NCBI GenBank assembly: GCA_012729635.1 | Contig: JAAYCT010000025.1 | Location: 1 to 64,000, forward strand | Direction of reading: 5' to 3' | Source: Clostridiaceae bacterium | GTDB lineage: Bacteria > Bacillota > Clostridia > Saccharofermentanales > Saccharofermentanaceae | DNA length: 64,000 bases | In this document: piece by piece, positions 18,065 through 27,248 of the stretch | How positions within the stretch are numbered: position 1 is the first letter of the stretch | Layout of the letters: the number at the start of each line of letters is the position of its first letter | Program-made: the position numbers and the translations under genes | The notes under the pieces: model-generated | Told to the model about the DNA's origin: nothing | Database searches by the model: none | The model's input: the letters and a program-made list of their open reading frames with translations, nothing else

Positions 18065-20135
18065 ATCAAAGAATGCAATACGAGTCGTATTGATATGTAT
18101 CATTGTTCCGGTAATGATTGCAATCGTGTATTTGGGATCTATTCCTCAAAAGTATAATTTGTCGGTCGGATCCGTCAGCAACCTGGATATTTCCGCGCCC
18201 AGATCCGTAGTCGACACATATGAAACCGAAAAGAAAGCACTCCTTGCGATCGAATCGGTTCAACCGATTTATGTTCGGTCCGAAACAGTCGCGGAAGAAT
18301 CCGTAAACAGGGTATACCGTTTTTTTGACGAGGTAGGGGATTTGCGAGATGAGAATACCCGCGATGACGGTACGTACATTGATTCCTTCGCATCATTAAG
18401 CAGTCGGCTGAAATTGCTTATCCGGGATTCCTTCGGCATCGAATTAACCGATGACGAGGCTTTCCAATTGGTTACTTCTTCTTCCGAATTGTTCTATGAA
18501 ATAAGGGCAAACTCCATCGTCATAGCAAAGTCGTTAATGGTGGATAATCTGGATGACATCATGCTCAAAGACGCAATCGATTTGAAAACCTCTGTGATTT
18601 CGGATTCGGAAACGACATACTATATTTCTGTACGTGATCTCGTCCGATCCATTCTTTCCCAATTGATGTCTCCGAATATCGAGCCGGATGCGGTTGCAAC
18701 GGAAGCGGCTCGAGATGCTGCGTATGATGCGGCGATGATGAATCCGGTAATGGTTGAAAAGGGGTATCGAATCATAAACGTCGGAGAAGTGGTAACCGAG
18801 CGCGAGTACCAGGTTCTTCGGGATTTAAACCTGCTGGAAACCGATCAATTCGATTATCTTCTGTTGATCGGAATCATCTTTTACACGTTGATTCTCTTGG
18901 TTGTATTGTCGCTTTATCTTATTCAGGTGAAACCGATCATCATGTCCAATCCGAAAGATCTTATCGCAGTTTCGCTGTCTTTTCTTTTGCCTGTTCTGGC
19001 ATCTCTATATTTAAAAGACATATCATCGCTGATTTCGACCGTATATTTTTCTGCGGTTATTCTTGCAACTTATATGGGTATTCAGTCAGGCATCGTTATG
19101 TGCTTTTTGCAAATACTTATTATCGCTCCGATCTATAATTTTGATGTCGAGTATATCCTAGTTTCGGTTATCGGCATCTTCATTTGTTCTGTGATCGCAG
19201 GAAGAAAAACAAGGAAATTCAATTCCGCCACGTTGATTATATTTACCGCTTTTGCGTGTTTTGCTTCTTCGGTCGCGTACAATCTCGTTTTGAAATCTCC
19301 GAGGTCCGTTTTGTTTACATCCGCATTATGGGCGATTATTTCCTCAACAACTTCCGTAATTGCCGCAATCGGATCCATGCCGATTTTCGAACTGATATCC
19401 AACACGGTTTCTCCGGTTCGGTTAATTGATCTTTCTCAACCGGGGAACCCGCTCTTAAAGAGGCTGTTTCTTGAAGCTCCGGGGACCTCGCAACACAGCA
19501 TGATGGTTGCCAATCTTGCGGATTCCGGAGCGGACGCAATCGGGGCCGATGCACTTCTTGCCAAGGTAGGAGCCTACTATCATGATATCGGGAAGTTGGA
19601 GAACCCGACATATTTCAGCGAGAATCAACAGGAAGGATATAATCCGCACAATGATATTTCACCGGAGGAAAGCATGTCAATAATTGCGGCTCATGCGGAC
19701 CAGGGGGTGCGGCTTGCCAGAAAAAATCGGCTTCCGAACAGTATCGTTCAAATTATTCAAGAGCATCATGGAACAACGTGTCAAATTTTCTTTTATCATA
19801 AAGCAAAATCCTTAGCGGTTAAGAAAGGGATGCCCGAGCCTTCCATCAATGATTTTCGATATAAGGGAGGAATTCCTTCATCCAAGGAATCTGCAGTGGT
19901 CATGCTGGCGGATACTTGTGAGGCGGCGCTTCGATCAACAGGAATAACGAATCTCGATGATGCGGAGGATTTATTTCGAAAACTGTTTAAGCAAAAAATC
20001 GAGCAAGATCAGTTAAATGATTCGGGACTCTCATTTAATGACCTGGAAACGATATTAAGAGCATTTCTTCAAGTGTATGCGGGATTTTTCCATGAAAGGG
20101 TGCGGTATCCGGATGATAGTACTGTTCGTCAATAA
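18048..20135 (+). CDS. pgpH: 7TM-HD cyclic-di-AMP phosphodiesterase (PgpH type)
   Basis: 695 residues in the standard 7TMR-HDED architecture: an N-terminal transmembrane helix, an extracellular domain (about 40-280), a block of seven transmembrane helices (about 280-465) and a cytosolic HD domain with YYHDIGKLENP, DHG-equivalent AAHADQG and EHHGT. PgpH homologues hydrolyse c-di-AMP and influence wall and potassium balance. A strong ribosome site (AAAGGAGG) precedes ATG 18048. Neighbours phoH and ybeY are those of Bacillus yqfF. Confidence 0.93.
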   Translation: MSKSRKSKNAIRVVLICIIVPVMIAIVYLGSIPQKYNLSVGSVSNLDISAPRSVVDTYETEKKALLAIESVQPIYVRSETVAEESVNRVYRFFDEVGDLRDENTRDDGTYIDSFASLSSRLKLLIRDSFGIELTDDEAFQLVTSSSELFYEIRANSIVIAKSLMVDNLDDIMLKDAIDLKTSVISDSETTYYISVRDLVRSILSQLMSPNIEPDAVATEAARDAAYDAAMMNPVMVEKGYRIINVGEVVTEREYQVLRDLNLLETDQFDYLLLIGIIFYTLILLVVLSLYLIQVKPIIMSNPKDLIAVSLSFLLPVLASLYLKDISSLISTVYFSAVILATYMGIQSGIVMCFLQILIIAPIYNFDVEYILVSVIGIFICSVIAGRKTRKFNSATLIIFTAFACFASSVAYNLVLKSPRSVLFTSALWAIISSTTSVIAAIGSMPIFELISNTVSPVRLIDLSQPGNPLLKRLFLEAPGTSQHSMMVANLADSGADAIGADALLAKVGAYYHDIGKLENPTYFSENQQEGYNPHNDISPEESMSIIAAHADQGVRLARKNRLPNSIVQIIQEHHGTTCQIFFYHKAKSLAVKKGMPEPSINDFRYKGGIPSSKESAVVMLADTCEAALRSTGITNLDDAEDLFRKLFKQKIEQDQLNDSGLSFNDLETILRAFLQVYAGFFHERVRYPDDSTVRQ

Positions 20136-21609
20136 ACAAAGGAAATATGATGTTCAATGTGTGGAGCGAATGAAGATTGTCTGCCAAAAGGCGATGGACG
20201 TCGTCGCTTCGGCTTCATTTGTCGATTCTGCCCTAAAGGTAAAATCGACATGTCTTTCCGTTACCATATCGTTTGTCGGTGCCGAACACATGAAAAAAAC
20301 AAATTACGAGTATCGTGACATTAATGAGATAACCGACGTGCTTTCATTTCCGCTTTTGGACATGCAAAACGGAAAGCTTCTGAAGCCGCTCGGAGCGCAA
20401 GATATTCTTTGGCATAAGGACGGAATCGGTGAAATTTCTCTTGGGGATGTTCTGATATCACTCGATAAAGCGAAAACACAAGCGGATGACCTCGGACACA
20501 GTATGGATCGAGAGGTTGCTTTTTTGGCTGTACATGCCGCATTGCATCTGATCGGATTTGACCATATCAAATCGGAGGATGATAAAAGAATGATTTCCGA
20601 GCAAAAGAGAATGATGAAAAAACTTTATCCGAGCGAGACGGAAAAAAATGCGAATATCGATCCTTCCGGAACCGATGACCATGAAACATCATCGGTGAAA
20701 CACTCGGGATTTGCGGCAATAATCGGGAAACCGAACGTCGGGAAGTCAACCCTGTTGAATCAATTAGCCGGATACAAGTTGTCTATTATTTCCGGGAAAC
20801 CCCAAACAACACGTAATAATATTCGTGCTGTGATTAACCGTTTTGACGCACAAGTCATCTTTGTTGATACTCCGGGGATTTTAAAACCCAAAGACGGGCT
20901 TTCTCGATTTATGGCGGACTCCTCCGTTCGTGCCGTCCAATTTGCCGATGTAATCCTTTTCATGATTGACGGGCGGTTTTCAACACCTTCAGAAGCGGAC
21001 CGAAAAGCAATTGAGATTTTTTCCCGTTACGGCAAGCCGGTCATTCTTGTAATCAATAAGGTTGACTGCGTGGTTAAAGAGTCAATTCTGCCGATCATAT
21101 CCGTGTATTCGGAACTGTATCCGTTTCGAGCCATGATTCCCGTATCCGCAAAAAGCGGTGACGGCCTGGAACTGTTGTTGGATGAAACGATTTCGCTGCT
21201 ACCTTCCGGACCAAAATACTACCCGGACATTGATTTCACGGATCAATCGGAGCGATCCATCACTTCGGAGCTGATTCGTGAGCAAATCCTACATTTTACA
21301 AATCAAGAAGTACCGCACGGTACAGCGGTTCTTGTGGATCGATTTGAGGAAATATTCACGGAAAGCAATTCGGAAGAGCGAGAAATGGTTCGTGTTTTCG
21401 CGTCCATTGTCTGTGAGAAAAAGACACACAAGGCAATCATCCTGGGAAAAGAAGGACAAATGATCAAGCGAATCGGTACTTCTGCAAGAAGAAGCATAGA
21501 AGGGATGACCGGATGCAAGGTGTTTCTTGATTTGCATGTGAAGGTTAGAAACGATTGGAAAAATTTGTCTTCTCATCTGAACGAGCTGGGTTATCGTAAG
21601 GGAGATTAA
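20113..21609 (+). CDS. ybeY-era: YbeY-Era fusion: rRNA endoribonuclease joined to ribosome-assembly GTPase
   Basis: One continuous 498-residue frame holds two normally separate proteins. Residues about 1-165 are YbeY, a zinc endoribonuclease needed for 16S rRNA 3'-end maturation, with NEITDVLSFPL, GEISLGDVLIS and the metal motif HAALHLIGFDH (His141, His145, His151). A linker of about 25 polar residues follows. From about 195 to the end is Era: G1 GKPNVGKST at 205, G3 DTPG, G4 NKVD, G5-like SAKSG, then a KH domain with ILGKEGQMIKRIG that binds the 16S 3' end. No stop or frameshift separates the halves, and both active sites are intact. ATG 20113 overlaps pgpH by 23 bases and has GAAAGGG upstream. 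Genes often found between ybeY and era (dgkA, cdd) are absent. recO follows. Confidence 0.95.
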   Translation: MIVLFVNKQRKYDVQCVERMKIVCQKAMDVVASASFVDSALKVKSTCLSVTISFVGAEHMKKTNYEYRDINEITDVLSFPLLDMQNGKLLKPLGAQDILWHKDGIGEISLGDVLISLDKAKTQADDLGHSMDREVAFLAVHAALHLIGFDHIKSEDDKRMISEQKRMMKKLYPSETEKNANIDPSGTDDHETSSVKHSGFAAIIGKPNVGKSTLLNQLAGYKLSIISGKPQTTRNNIRAVINRFDAQVIFVDTPGILKPKDGLSRFMADSSVRAVQFADVILFMIDGRFSTPSEADRKAIEIFSRYGKPVILVINKVDCVVKESILPIISVYSELYPFRAMIPVSAKSGDGLELLLDETISLLPSGPKYYPDIDFTDQSERSITSELIREQILHFTNQEVPHGTAVLVDRFEEIFTESNSEEREMVRVFASIVCEKKTHKAIILGKEGQMIKRIGTSARRSIEGMTGCKVFLDLHVKVRNDWKNLSSHLNELGYRKGD

Positions 21610-21610
21610 A

Positions 21611-22387
21611 GTGTCGAGCATGAAAATTCGCGGGCTCGTCCTGTCTTCGAGGCCCCATAAAGAGCAGGATCGCCTCATTCGAGTACTGACAATCGAAAAC
21701 GGAGTGCTTCTTGCATGTGCTCCGGGTGCCGGAAAAACAGGCAGCAGACATGCACTTTCAGCTCAGTGTGGCACATTATCCGACTTCACATTCAACCATT
21801 CACGTGGTTTTTTGTACGTAAAGGAATCGGAAATGGTTGAGCCTTTTCGCGGTTTATATGAAGATATTGAAAAACTTACGGCTGCTGCCCACATACTGGA
21901 GATTACTTCGGATGTTTGCGTATCGCAGGATATATCTTCCGTAATCTATCCGGTTACGATTTGCGCACTGTTTGCATTGTCTGAAACGCAAAAGAATACA
22001 TCTCCGGTTATATCCGCCTTTGAATGGAAGGTGATGGACGTTTCCGGATATTCGGCGGATCTGAGCGCTTGCCCTTGCGGTAAATCAGAAAAGGATAGTT
22101 CATTTGCTTTTTCCTTTAATCGTTGCAGGATCTTTTGTCTTCGTCCTTCATGTCTTTCCGAGGCAGGCAAATACAAAGTAATTTCGATCGGTGCCGTTGA
22201 GGCGCTTCGCTTTTTCAAAAGAGCAGAAGCTTCGAATCTTTTTTCGTTTACCGTATCCGATGAAGTCTCGGATGAATTATCGGAAATCACACGAAAATAT
22301 CTGTGTGAGCATCTCGAGAAAAAGTACTGCAAAATGGATATGCTGGATTTAATCAAGGATTATTCGATATGCGAATCGTCGGAATGA
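21611..22387 (+). CDS. recO: DNA repair protein RecO
   Basis: 258 residues. RecO loads RecA onto SSB-coated single-stranded DNA with RecR and anneals strands. The N-terminal OB domain begins MKIRGLVLSSRPHKEQDRLI, helical middle and a zinc-finger region with Cys residues in CPCGK and CLRPSC. The GTG start overlaps nothing (one base after the fusion stop) and has AGGGAG upstream. Its 3' end overlaps the convergent nuclease-helicase gene by 28 bases. Confidence 0.92.
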   Translation: MSSMKIRGLVLSSRPHKEQDRLIRVLTIENGVLLACAPGAGKTGSRHALSAQCGTLSDFTFNHSRGFLYVKESEMVEPFRGLYEDIEKLTAAAHILEITSDVCVSQDISSVIYPVTICALFALSETQKNTSPVISAFEWKVMDVSGYSADLSACPCGKSEKDSSFAFSFNRCRIFCLRPSCLSEAGKYKVISIGAVEALRFFKRAEASNLFSFTVSDEVSDELSEITRKYLCEHLEKKYCKMDMLDLIKDYSICESSE

Positions 22388-24852
22388 TTCGGAATGTACT
22401 CTTCCGGATCAATCGAAAGTTCTGTTCGCCAGTGTTTGGGGAATAGACATCGGTATTCGCCTTGTGCATACCGATGATCCATAAGAACGACAAAACCTTG
22501 ATCCGACTCATCTCGAATCACCCGGCCGCTTGCCTGCAAGACCTTTTCCCAACCGGGGAAACGGTATGCGTATGCGTATCCGTCGCCGAATTTTTCCTGA
22601 TAATACTGTCGTAGAATTTCTCTTTCCGGTGAAATTTGCGGTATTCCGACCCCAACGATGAATACCCCCGACAACTTTTCGCCGACCAGATCAATGCCTT
22701 CGCCGAAATGTCCTCCCAAAACAGCGAAAGCAAGTAATGTCCTTGTTCCGAAGACATTAAAACTCTTAAGGAAATTCTCCTTGTCGGAAGCACTCATATC
22801 TTTGTTTTGCATAAGGATCTCGGTGTTTTTTAAAGAGCATCGATCACGGATCAGCGTGGATACAAAATTTAAATATCGAAAGGAGGGAAAATAAACGATA
22901 TAATTACCGCATGATTTTGAAACATGATCAATGATACATTCAGCGACCGAATTAACAGTTGATACTCTTTCTCTGTATACGGTTCGAATGTCTGTGCGAA
23001 AGATCAGTTTCAAATTCTCGGGCGGGAACGGGCTTTCGATAACAATCTCGTCGACGGAGTCTTCATCGGGACCGACTAATATAGTTCTGTAATAAACGGA
23101 TGGCGAAAGAGTAGCGGAAAAAAAGACACACGGATGACGCTTCTTTATTCGGGAGGAGATAAACTCCGATGCGTCAAGGCAGGATAAGGAGAAGTGAAAA
23201 GTCGGAGCAAACGGTTTCCCGCTTTCGGACCGTTTATCGATTTGGATAACAAAGATATAGGAGTCACCATAATATTGCTCAATGATAGTTATAAAAAAGC
23301 GGGCCTCGAAAAAAAAGTCAAGAATCGCTTTGCGGACCGGACCGACCGGGACGGTATCCAAAATAAAGGAGAGTCGGTAACACAAACGCCACAATTCCGC
23401 ATATAAGAATTTTGGAATCATTTTGACAGCACGAAAATCATCCGCGATAAAGACATGTTCATCCTTATATGTGCTTTCAACACGATTAATCGATTTCTCA
23501 CCCGACAGGATTAAATCATACACGGTTGAAAAGTAACGATAAATTATTTCGCTGTGCGCATCAATCTCGGGTGTTATTCCGCGGACTGCTTTGTAAAACA
23601 GATCGAAAGTTTCAAAGTTGAGCTTTGCGGTAAACATTTCTCGTGAACGATCTGCAAGATTATGTGCTTCGTCATTCAATAGAATATGTGATTGTGATGG
23701 ATCTTCAAAATATCGCTCCAAACGAATCCTCGGATGAAAAGCATGATTATAATCCCCGATAATTACATCACAATACTCGGAGAAGTCCAGAGAAAGCTCA
23801 AAAGGACAAATCGAATATTTTGCTGAAGTCTTTTGTATTTCGTCCGGGGTTATATCCGAAATCAACTTAAGATCGGAAAGCGCAGCATTTAATCGATCGT
23901 AGTATCCGATTGCATATGGGCAGACCTTGGGCTCACAGTAAATATCTTTATTGGGACACATAGATTCCTTCGATGAAAGAAGAATCGACCGAATATAAAG
24001 GCCGTTGTTGCGAAGATCGTGAAGTGTTTTTCTGCAAACGTCACGAGTTGAAATTTTTGCGGTCAGGTAGAAAATTTTATCCGCAAAACCTCTCGCGATA
24101 CATTTCAGAGCAGGAAATAGGACTCCGATCGTTTTCCCGATTCCGGTCGGAGCTTCAGCAAACAATATCTCTTTTTTTCGGATTGCGCCAACAACGCTTT
24201 CCATCAGCATTTTTTGTCCGTCACGAAGATTTATGTATGGAAAAGAGAGTCGGGTTATTGATTCATTTCGTCTCGTTCTTTCATCAACAATAAATTGCGC
24301 GATATTGCGATAACTCCTACATGTTTCATCAAAAAATATTTTGGCGTCAAGACGGGTAATTCGTTCTGTTTTGTCGGTCGGTTGCACTGTTTGTACAGAA
24401 ACATAGGAAAGAATGATTTCAAGCTCATCGATTTCCTGTTTGTCGCAAAACAGCATATGTGCGTAAAGCAATAACTGAGCGCGGTGAACCGGTCGGAATA
24501 AATCATTAACGGTTGCGTTTTGCCGATTGTGTGACTTGATCTCAATCAGTGAATACAAATCTGAATTTGACTCGTGTTTCTCGATCAGACAATCCGCACG
24601 ACCGGAAACCCTCAGAAGAAAACCGTCTTTCGAGTACTCACAAAAGAGAGGAACCTCGGTTCTCACGATTCGGTCCGGGTATCGTTGGGCAATATCATCA
24701 AAAACTTTTCGATGTAATCGTGTTCCTTCCTGTCCGGAAACCGAAGAAAACGATACGCCGGAAAGATTACCGGTTACATAAATTTGCTCCGCAAGAAGCC
24801 TTGCGGATACACTGTATGCAATCACCTCAGTTCCAGGATCTTTCGGATTCAT
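22360..24852 (-). CDS. RecB-family nuclease fused to XPD/DinG-type iron-sulfur helicase
   Basis: 830 residues. The N-terminal part (about 1-200) has the PD-(D/E)XK motifs of RecB/Cas4-like nucleases: His47, Asp87 in GRAD, Glu104 and Lys106 in IEIK, and the Gln126/Tyr130 motif in QLLLY. The rest is a superfamily 2 XPD/DinG helicase: Walker A APTGIGKT (about 233), four Cys that fit an Fe-S cluster (CPNKDIYCEPKVC at about 297-309 and ICPFEL at about 350), a DEAH box (NDEAHNLADRS), FFSATLSP, GGHFGEGIDL and the motif VI region QASGRVIRD. It probably unwinds and cuts DNA in repair; the substrate is unknown. A TATAAT lies 40-odd bases upstream (near 24893) with a poor -35. Similar fusions exist in Clostridia as unnamed ATP-dependent helicases, to my knowledge. 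Confidence 0.88.
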   Translation of the reverse strand: MNPKDPGTEVIAYSVSARLLAEQIYVTGNLSGVSFSSVSGQEGTRLHRKVFDDIAQRYPDRIVRTEVPLFCEYSKDGFLLRVSGRADCLIEKHESNSDLYSLIEIKSHNRQNATVNDLFRPVHRAQLLLYAHMLFCDKQEIDELEIILSYVSVQTVQPTDKTERITRLDAKIFFDETCRSYRNIAQFIVDERTRRNESITRLSFPYINLRDGQKMLMESVVGAIRKKEILFAEAPTGIGKTIGVLFPALKCIARGFADKIFYLTAKISTRDVCRKTLHDLRNNGLYIRSILLSSKESMCPNKDIYCEPKVCPYAIGYYDRLNAALSDLKLISDITPDEIQKTSAKYSICPFELSLDFSEYCDVIIGDYNHAFHPRIRLERYFEDPSQSHILLNDEAHNLADRSREMFTAKLNFETFDLFYKAVRGITPEIDAHSEIIYRYFSTVYDLILSGEKSINRVESTYKDEHVFIADDFRAVKMIPKFLYAELWRLCYRLSFILDTVPVGPVRKAILDFFFEARFFITIIEQYYGDSYIFVIQIDKRSESGKPFAPTFHFSLSCLDASEFISSRIKKRHPCVFFSATLSPSVYYRTILVGPDEDSVDEIVIESPFPPENLKLIFRTDIRTVYRERVSTVNSVAECIIDHVSKSCGNYIVYFPSFRYLNFVSTLIRDRCSLKNTEILMQNKDMSASDKENFLKSFNVFGTRTLLAFAVLGGHFGEGIDLVGEKLSGVFIVGVGIPQISPEREILRQYYQEKFGDGYAYAYRFPGWEKVLQASGRVIRDESDQGFVVLMDHRYAQGEYRCLFPKHWRTELSIDPEEYIPNHSDDSHIE

Positions 24853-24985
24853 TTACTTACTTCCTGAGTTATTTTGATCGGGCATATTTAGATTATACTC
24901 CAATTGGACAATGTATCGGGAAGCAACGAAATCCGATATGATTCATCATTATGAGATTTGCGAACTTAGCGCTTGCAATATTTAT

Positions 24986-25014
24986 TTGAATTCATTGGGA
25001 ATATCGTTTAAAAT
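24986..25014 (+). promoter_or_regulatory. Sigma-A type promoter of ddh
   Basis: TTGAAT (24986-24991), a 17-base spacer and TAAAAT (25009-25014), about 40 bases ahead of the ddh start. Confidence 0.65.
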
Positions 25015-25062
25015 GATGAGTGGTTCATTAATATATGAAATGTGGACGGGAGAATATTTCAA

Positions 25063-26049
25063 ATGGGAATAAGAATCGGCATTGTTGGATACGGAAATCT
25101 GGGAAGAGGAGTCGAAAATTTGCTTCGATCGAACACAGATATGACGCTTTCGGCTATATTTACTCGGAGAAACCCGGAGAGCATTAAACCCCATGACGAA
25201 AAAGTTAAGGTTATATCTCTAAATGATATAGAGAGCTTTAAAGATCAGATTGATGTGCTGATTTTATGCGGAGGAAGCGCCTCGGATCTTCCGGAACAGA
25301 CGCCGTCTGCGGCCAGATGGTTCAATGTGGTCGACAGTTTTGATACGCATGCAAAGATAAATGATCACCTGACCTCGGTGAACGCTTCGGCCTTGGCTTC
25401 CGGTCATGTAGCAATTATATCGGTCGGATGGGATCCCGGGATGTTTTCCCTGACTCGTCTGTATTCTGAGGCTATTATTCCGGTAGGGGAGACCTACACA
25501 TTTTGGGGAAAGGGCATCAGTCAGGGACATTCGGATGCGATTCGAAGAATTGAAGGGGTTTTGGATGCCCGGCAGTATACCATACCCGTTGAAGAGATGG
25601 TGGAGAAGACACGGAATGGAGAACAGATTCCGACCGACTCAACGAAAAGACATATACGAGAGTGTTATGTCGTTGCCCGGGAGGGCGCAGATATGGGTCG
25701 CATTGAAAAAGAAATTGTTACCATGCCGAATTACTTTGACGGTTATCGGACAATCGTGCATTTTATCACGCAAGCCGAACTTCAGAAGAGTCATTCGGCG
25801 ATGCCGCATGGCGGCTTTGTGATTCGATCGGGGTATACTGGCTCCGAAAGCTCAAATCGACAGTCGATCGAATATGCACTGAAACTGGACTCGAATCCGG
25901 AATTCACGGCAGGAGTTTTAGTCGCATTCGCAAGGGCGGCGTATCACTTGAATCAGGAAGGAAAGAGCGGGTGCCTGACGCCCTTCGATGTTCCTCCGGC
26001 GTATTTATTGCCGATGAAAAGGGAGGACATCATCCGAAAGTTTCTCTGA
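25063..26049 (+). CDS. ddh: meso-diaminopimelate D-dehydrogenase
   Basis: Reductively aminates tetrahydrodipicolinate to meso-diaminopimelate with NADPH and ammonia in one step, supplying lysine and peptidoglycan. 328 residues, the family length. It shows the N-terminal Rossmann motif GIVGYGNLGRGVE, CGGSASDLPEQTP, the signature SVGWDPGMFSLTR and WGKGISQGHSDAIRR. ATG 25063 has GGGAG upstream; an in-frame start at 25042 is less likely. It is a single-gene unit between its own promoter and a terminator, and matches the presence of lysC and asd. Confidence 0.95.
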   Translation: MGIRIGIVGYGNLGRGVENLLRSNTDMTLSAIFTRRNPESIKPHDEKVKVISLNDIESFKDQIDVLILCGGSASDLPEQTPSAARWFNVVDSFDTHAKINDHLTSVNASALASGHVAIISVGWDPGMFSLTRLYSEAIIPVGETYTFWGKGISQGHSDAIRRIEGVLDARQYTIPVEEMVEKTRNGEQIPTDSTKRHIRECYVVAREGADMGRIEKEIVTMPNYFDGYRTIVHFITQAELQKSHSAMPHGGFVIRSGYTGSESSNRQSIEYALKLDSNPEFTAGVLVAFARAAYHLNQEGKSGCLTPFDVPPAYLLPMKREDIIRKFL

Positions 26050-26062
26050 ATATCTGTAAATC

Positions 26063-26091
26063 AAAAAGACCGGACAATGGTCCGGTCTTTG
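26063..26091. terminator. Bidirectional terminator between ddh and the methyltransferase
   Basis: An 11-bp perfect stem, AAAGACCGGAC (26065-26075) with GTCCGGTCTTT (26080-26090), loop AATG, flanked by A-rich and T-rich sides. It suits the convergent genes on both sides. Confidence 0.8.
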
Positions 26092-26116
26092 GTTATGGGA
26101 AAAATAAACGGTTTGC

Positions 26117-26917
26117 TTACTTTACCGCGATTCTCATCCGGTATGAAAACTCAATCGAAAATTCCTTGTTGCCCAATATTTCATCAACCAGTGCTTGATA
26201 ATCGGAAACATCCCTTTCAATCAATACAGGTGCTTTCCGCAAGACCTCCTGAAGGCTCCCTTGGCTGAGCATAAGTCCGATCATACGATTTGTGTTGCAC
26301 GGCTCGGATTGCGAAAAAACAATTTCCCGTATGTATCGGAAGTGGTCGCTAATATAAAGATTTTTCAGATGATTTTCTTTGTTAAATCGCACAGATTGAC
26401 TCGCAATGTCGGGGAGTACAAGCTCAAGGCGATGAATTTTGTTGTACAGCTCGGAAAATGCCTGATCCACCCGCCAGTCCGATACCGGTGGCCAGTCGCA
26501 ATCAATCGAAGCAAAGACCCCGCCATTACGCAATATGCGATCGACTTCAATCAATGTTGAGTATGGCTCCATCCAATGAAAGGATTGACTGCAAATCACT
26601 ACGTCTGCGAATGCATCGGGAAGCCCTGTTTTATCCGCGAATCCTTTTTGAAAAGAAATGGAGGACGAGGATTTACAGCTGGCAATCTTGATCATATCCT
26701 CGTTTGGCTCAATTCCGACAACCTTTTCACAATAACCTTCCCAAACTGCGGTCGACAGGCCGGTTCCGCTACCTAGATCTACGACATTTTGGGGTCTGCA
26801 TCCCAAGTACCCGGTAATCAATGAAATGACGTGAGTGGGCATAACCGGTCGCGAATTGTCGTAGATATCGGCGAATCCTGTAAAGCGATTCGCATTTGGT
26901 TGACAGATGTGATCCAT
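26117..26917 (-). CDS. Class I SAM-dependent methyltransferase
   Basis: 266 residues with the SAM-binding motif VVDLGSGTGLST, the acidic motif II VVGIEPNEDM, DVVICSQSFHWM and a following ILRNGGVF strand, the pattern of the Methyltransf_11 group. The substrate (small molecule, quinone or other) cannot be read from the sequence. AAGGAGG precedes the ATG by seven bases, and a TATAAT on the minus strand (26948-26943) is a likely -10. It is a stand-alone gene. Confidence 0.8.
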   Translation of the reverse strand: MDHICQPNANRFTGFADIYDNSRPVMPTHVISLITGYLGCRPQNVVDLGSGTGLSTAVWEGYCEKVVGIEPNEDMIKIASCKSSSSISFQKGFADKTGLPDAFADVVICSQSFHWMEPYSTLIEVDRILRNGGVFASIDCDWPPVSDWRVDQAFSELYNKIHRLELVLPDIASQSVRFNKENHLKNLYISDHFRYIREIVFSQSEPCNTNRMIGLMLSQGSLQEVLRKAPVLIERDVSDYQALVDEILGNKEFSIEFSYRMRIAVK

Positions 26918-27032
26918 TGCTCATCCTCCTTGTCTTACTTACATTATACGAAAAATGAACACGAAATACTTCGACTTCTCTTTTGAATTTCTTATAACAA
27001 CGCATAGCAGCACAAATCAAAAATACGGAATG

Positions 27033-27063
27033 AAAAAGATCGTGATTTGTAAAAATCACGATC
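27033..27063 (-). terminator. Terminator of tRNA-Leu(CAG)
   Basis: Read on the minus strand, an 11-bp stem GATCGTGATTT with AAATCACGATC (27063-27053 with 27048-27038) is followed by five T. It lies 6 bases after the tRNA CCA end. Confidence 0.88.
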
Positions 27064-27069
27064 CTCTTA

Positions 27070-27156
27070 TGGTGCGGGAAACAGGACTTGAACCTGCACG
27101 ACCTTGCGATCACTAGCACCTGAAGCTAGCGCGTCTGCCAATTCCGCCATTCCCGC
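27070..27156 (-). tRNA. tRNA-Leu (anticodon CAG)
   Basis: 87 nt including encoded CCA. Acceptor GCGGGAA pairs with TTCCCGC, discriminator A. The anticodon stem CTAGC/GCTAG encloses TTCAGGT, giving anticodon CAG. It has the long variable arm of class II tRNAs and a T loop TTCAAGT. Confidence 0.96.
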
Positions 27157-27168
27157 AGAACAAAATTC

Positions 27169-27197
27169 ATAATACAATATGGGTAGGAAAATCGCAA
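27169..27197 (-). promoter_or_regulatory. Promoter of tRNA-Leu(CAG), overlapping the murD promoter region
   Basis: On the minus strand TTGCGA (27197-27192), a 17-base spacer and TATTAT (27174-27169), ending about 12 bases before the tRNA. On the plus strand an extended -10 for murD (TGG-TAAAAT, TAAAAT at 27215-27220) would place its -35 on the same bases 27192-27197, so the two promoters probably compete. Confidence 0.6.
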
Positions 27198-27248
27198 GTG
27201 AAAAATAAAAGTGGTAAAATACTGGAAACAGCAGTAAAGGATATGAGA

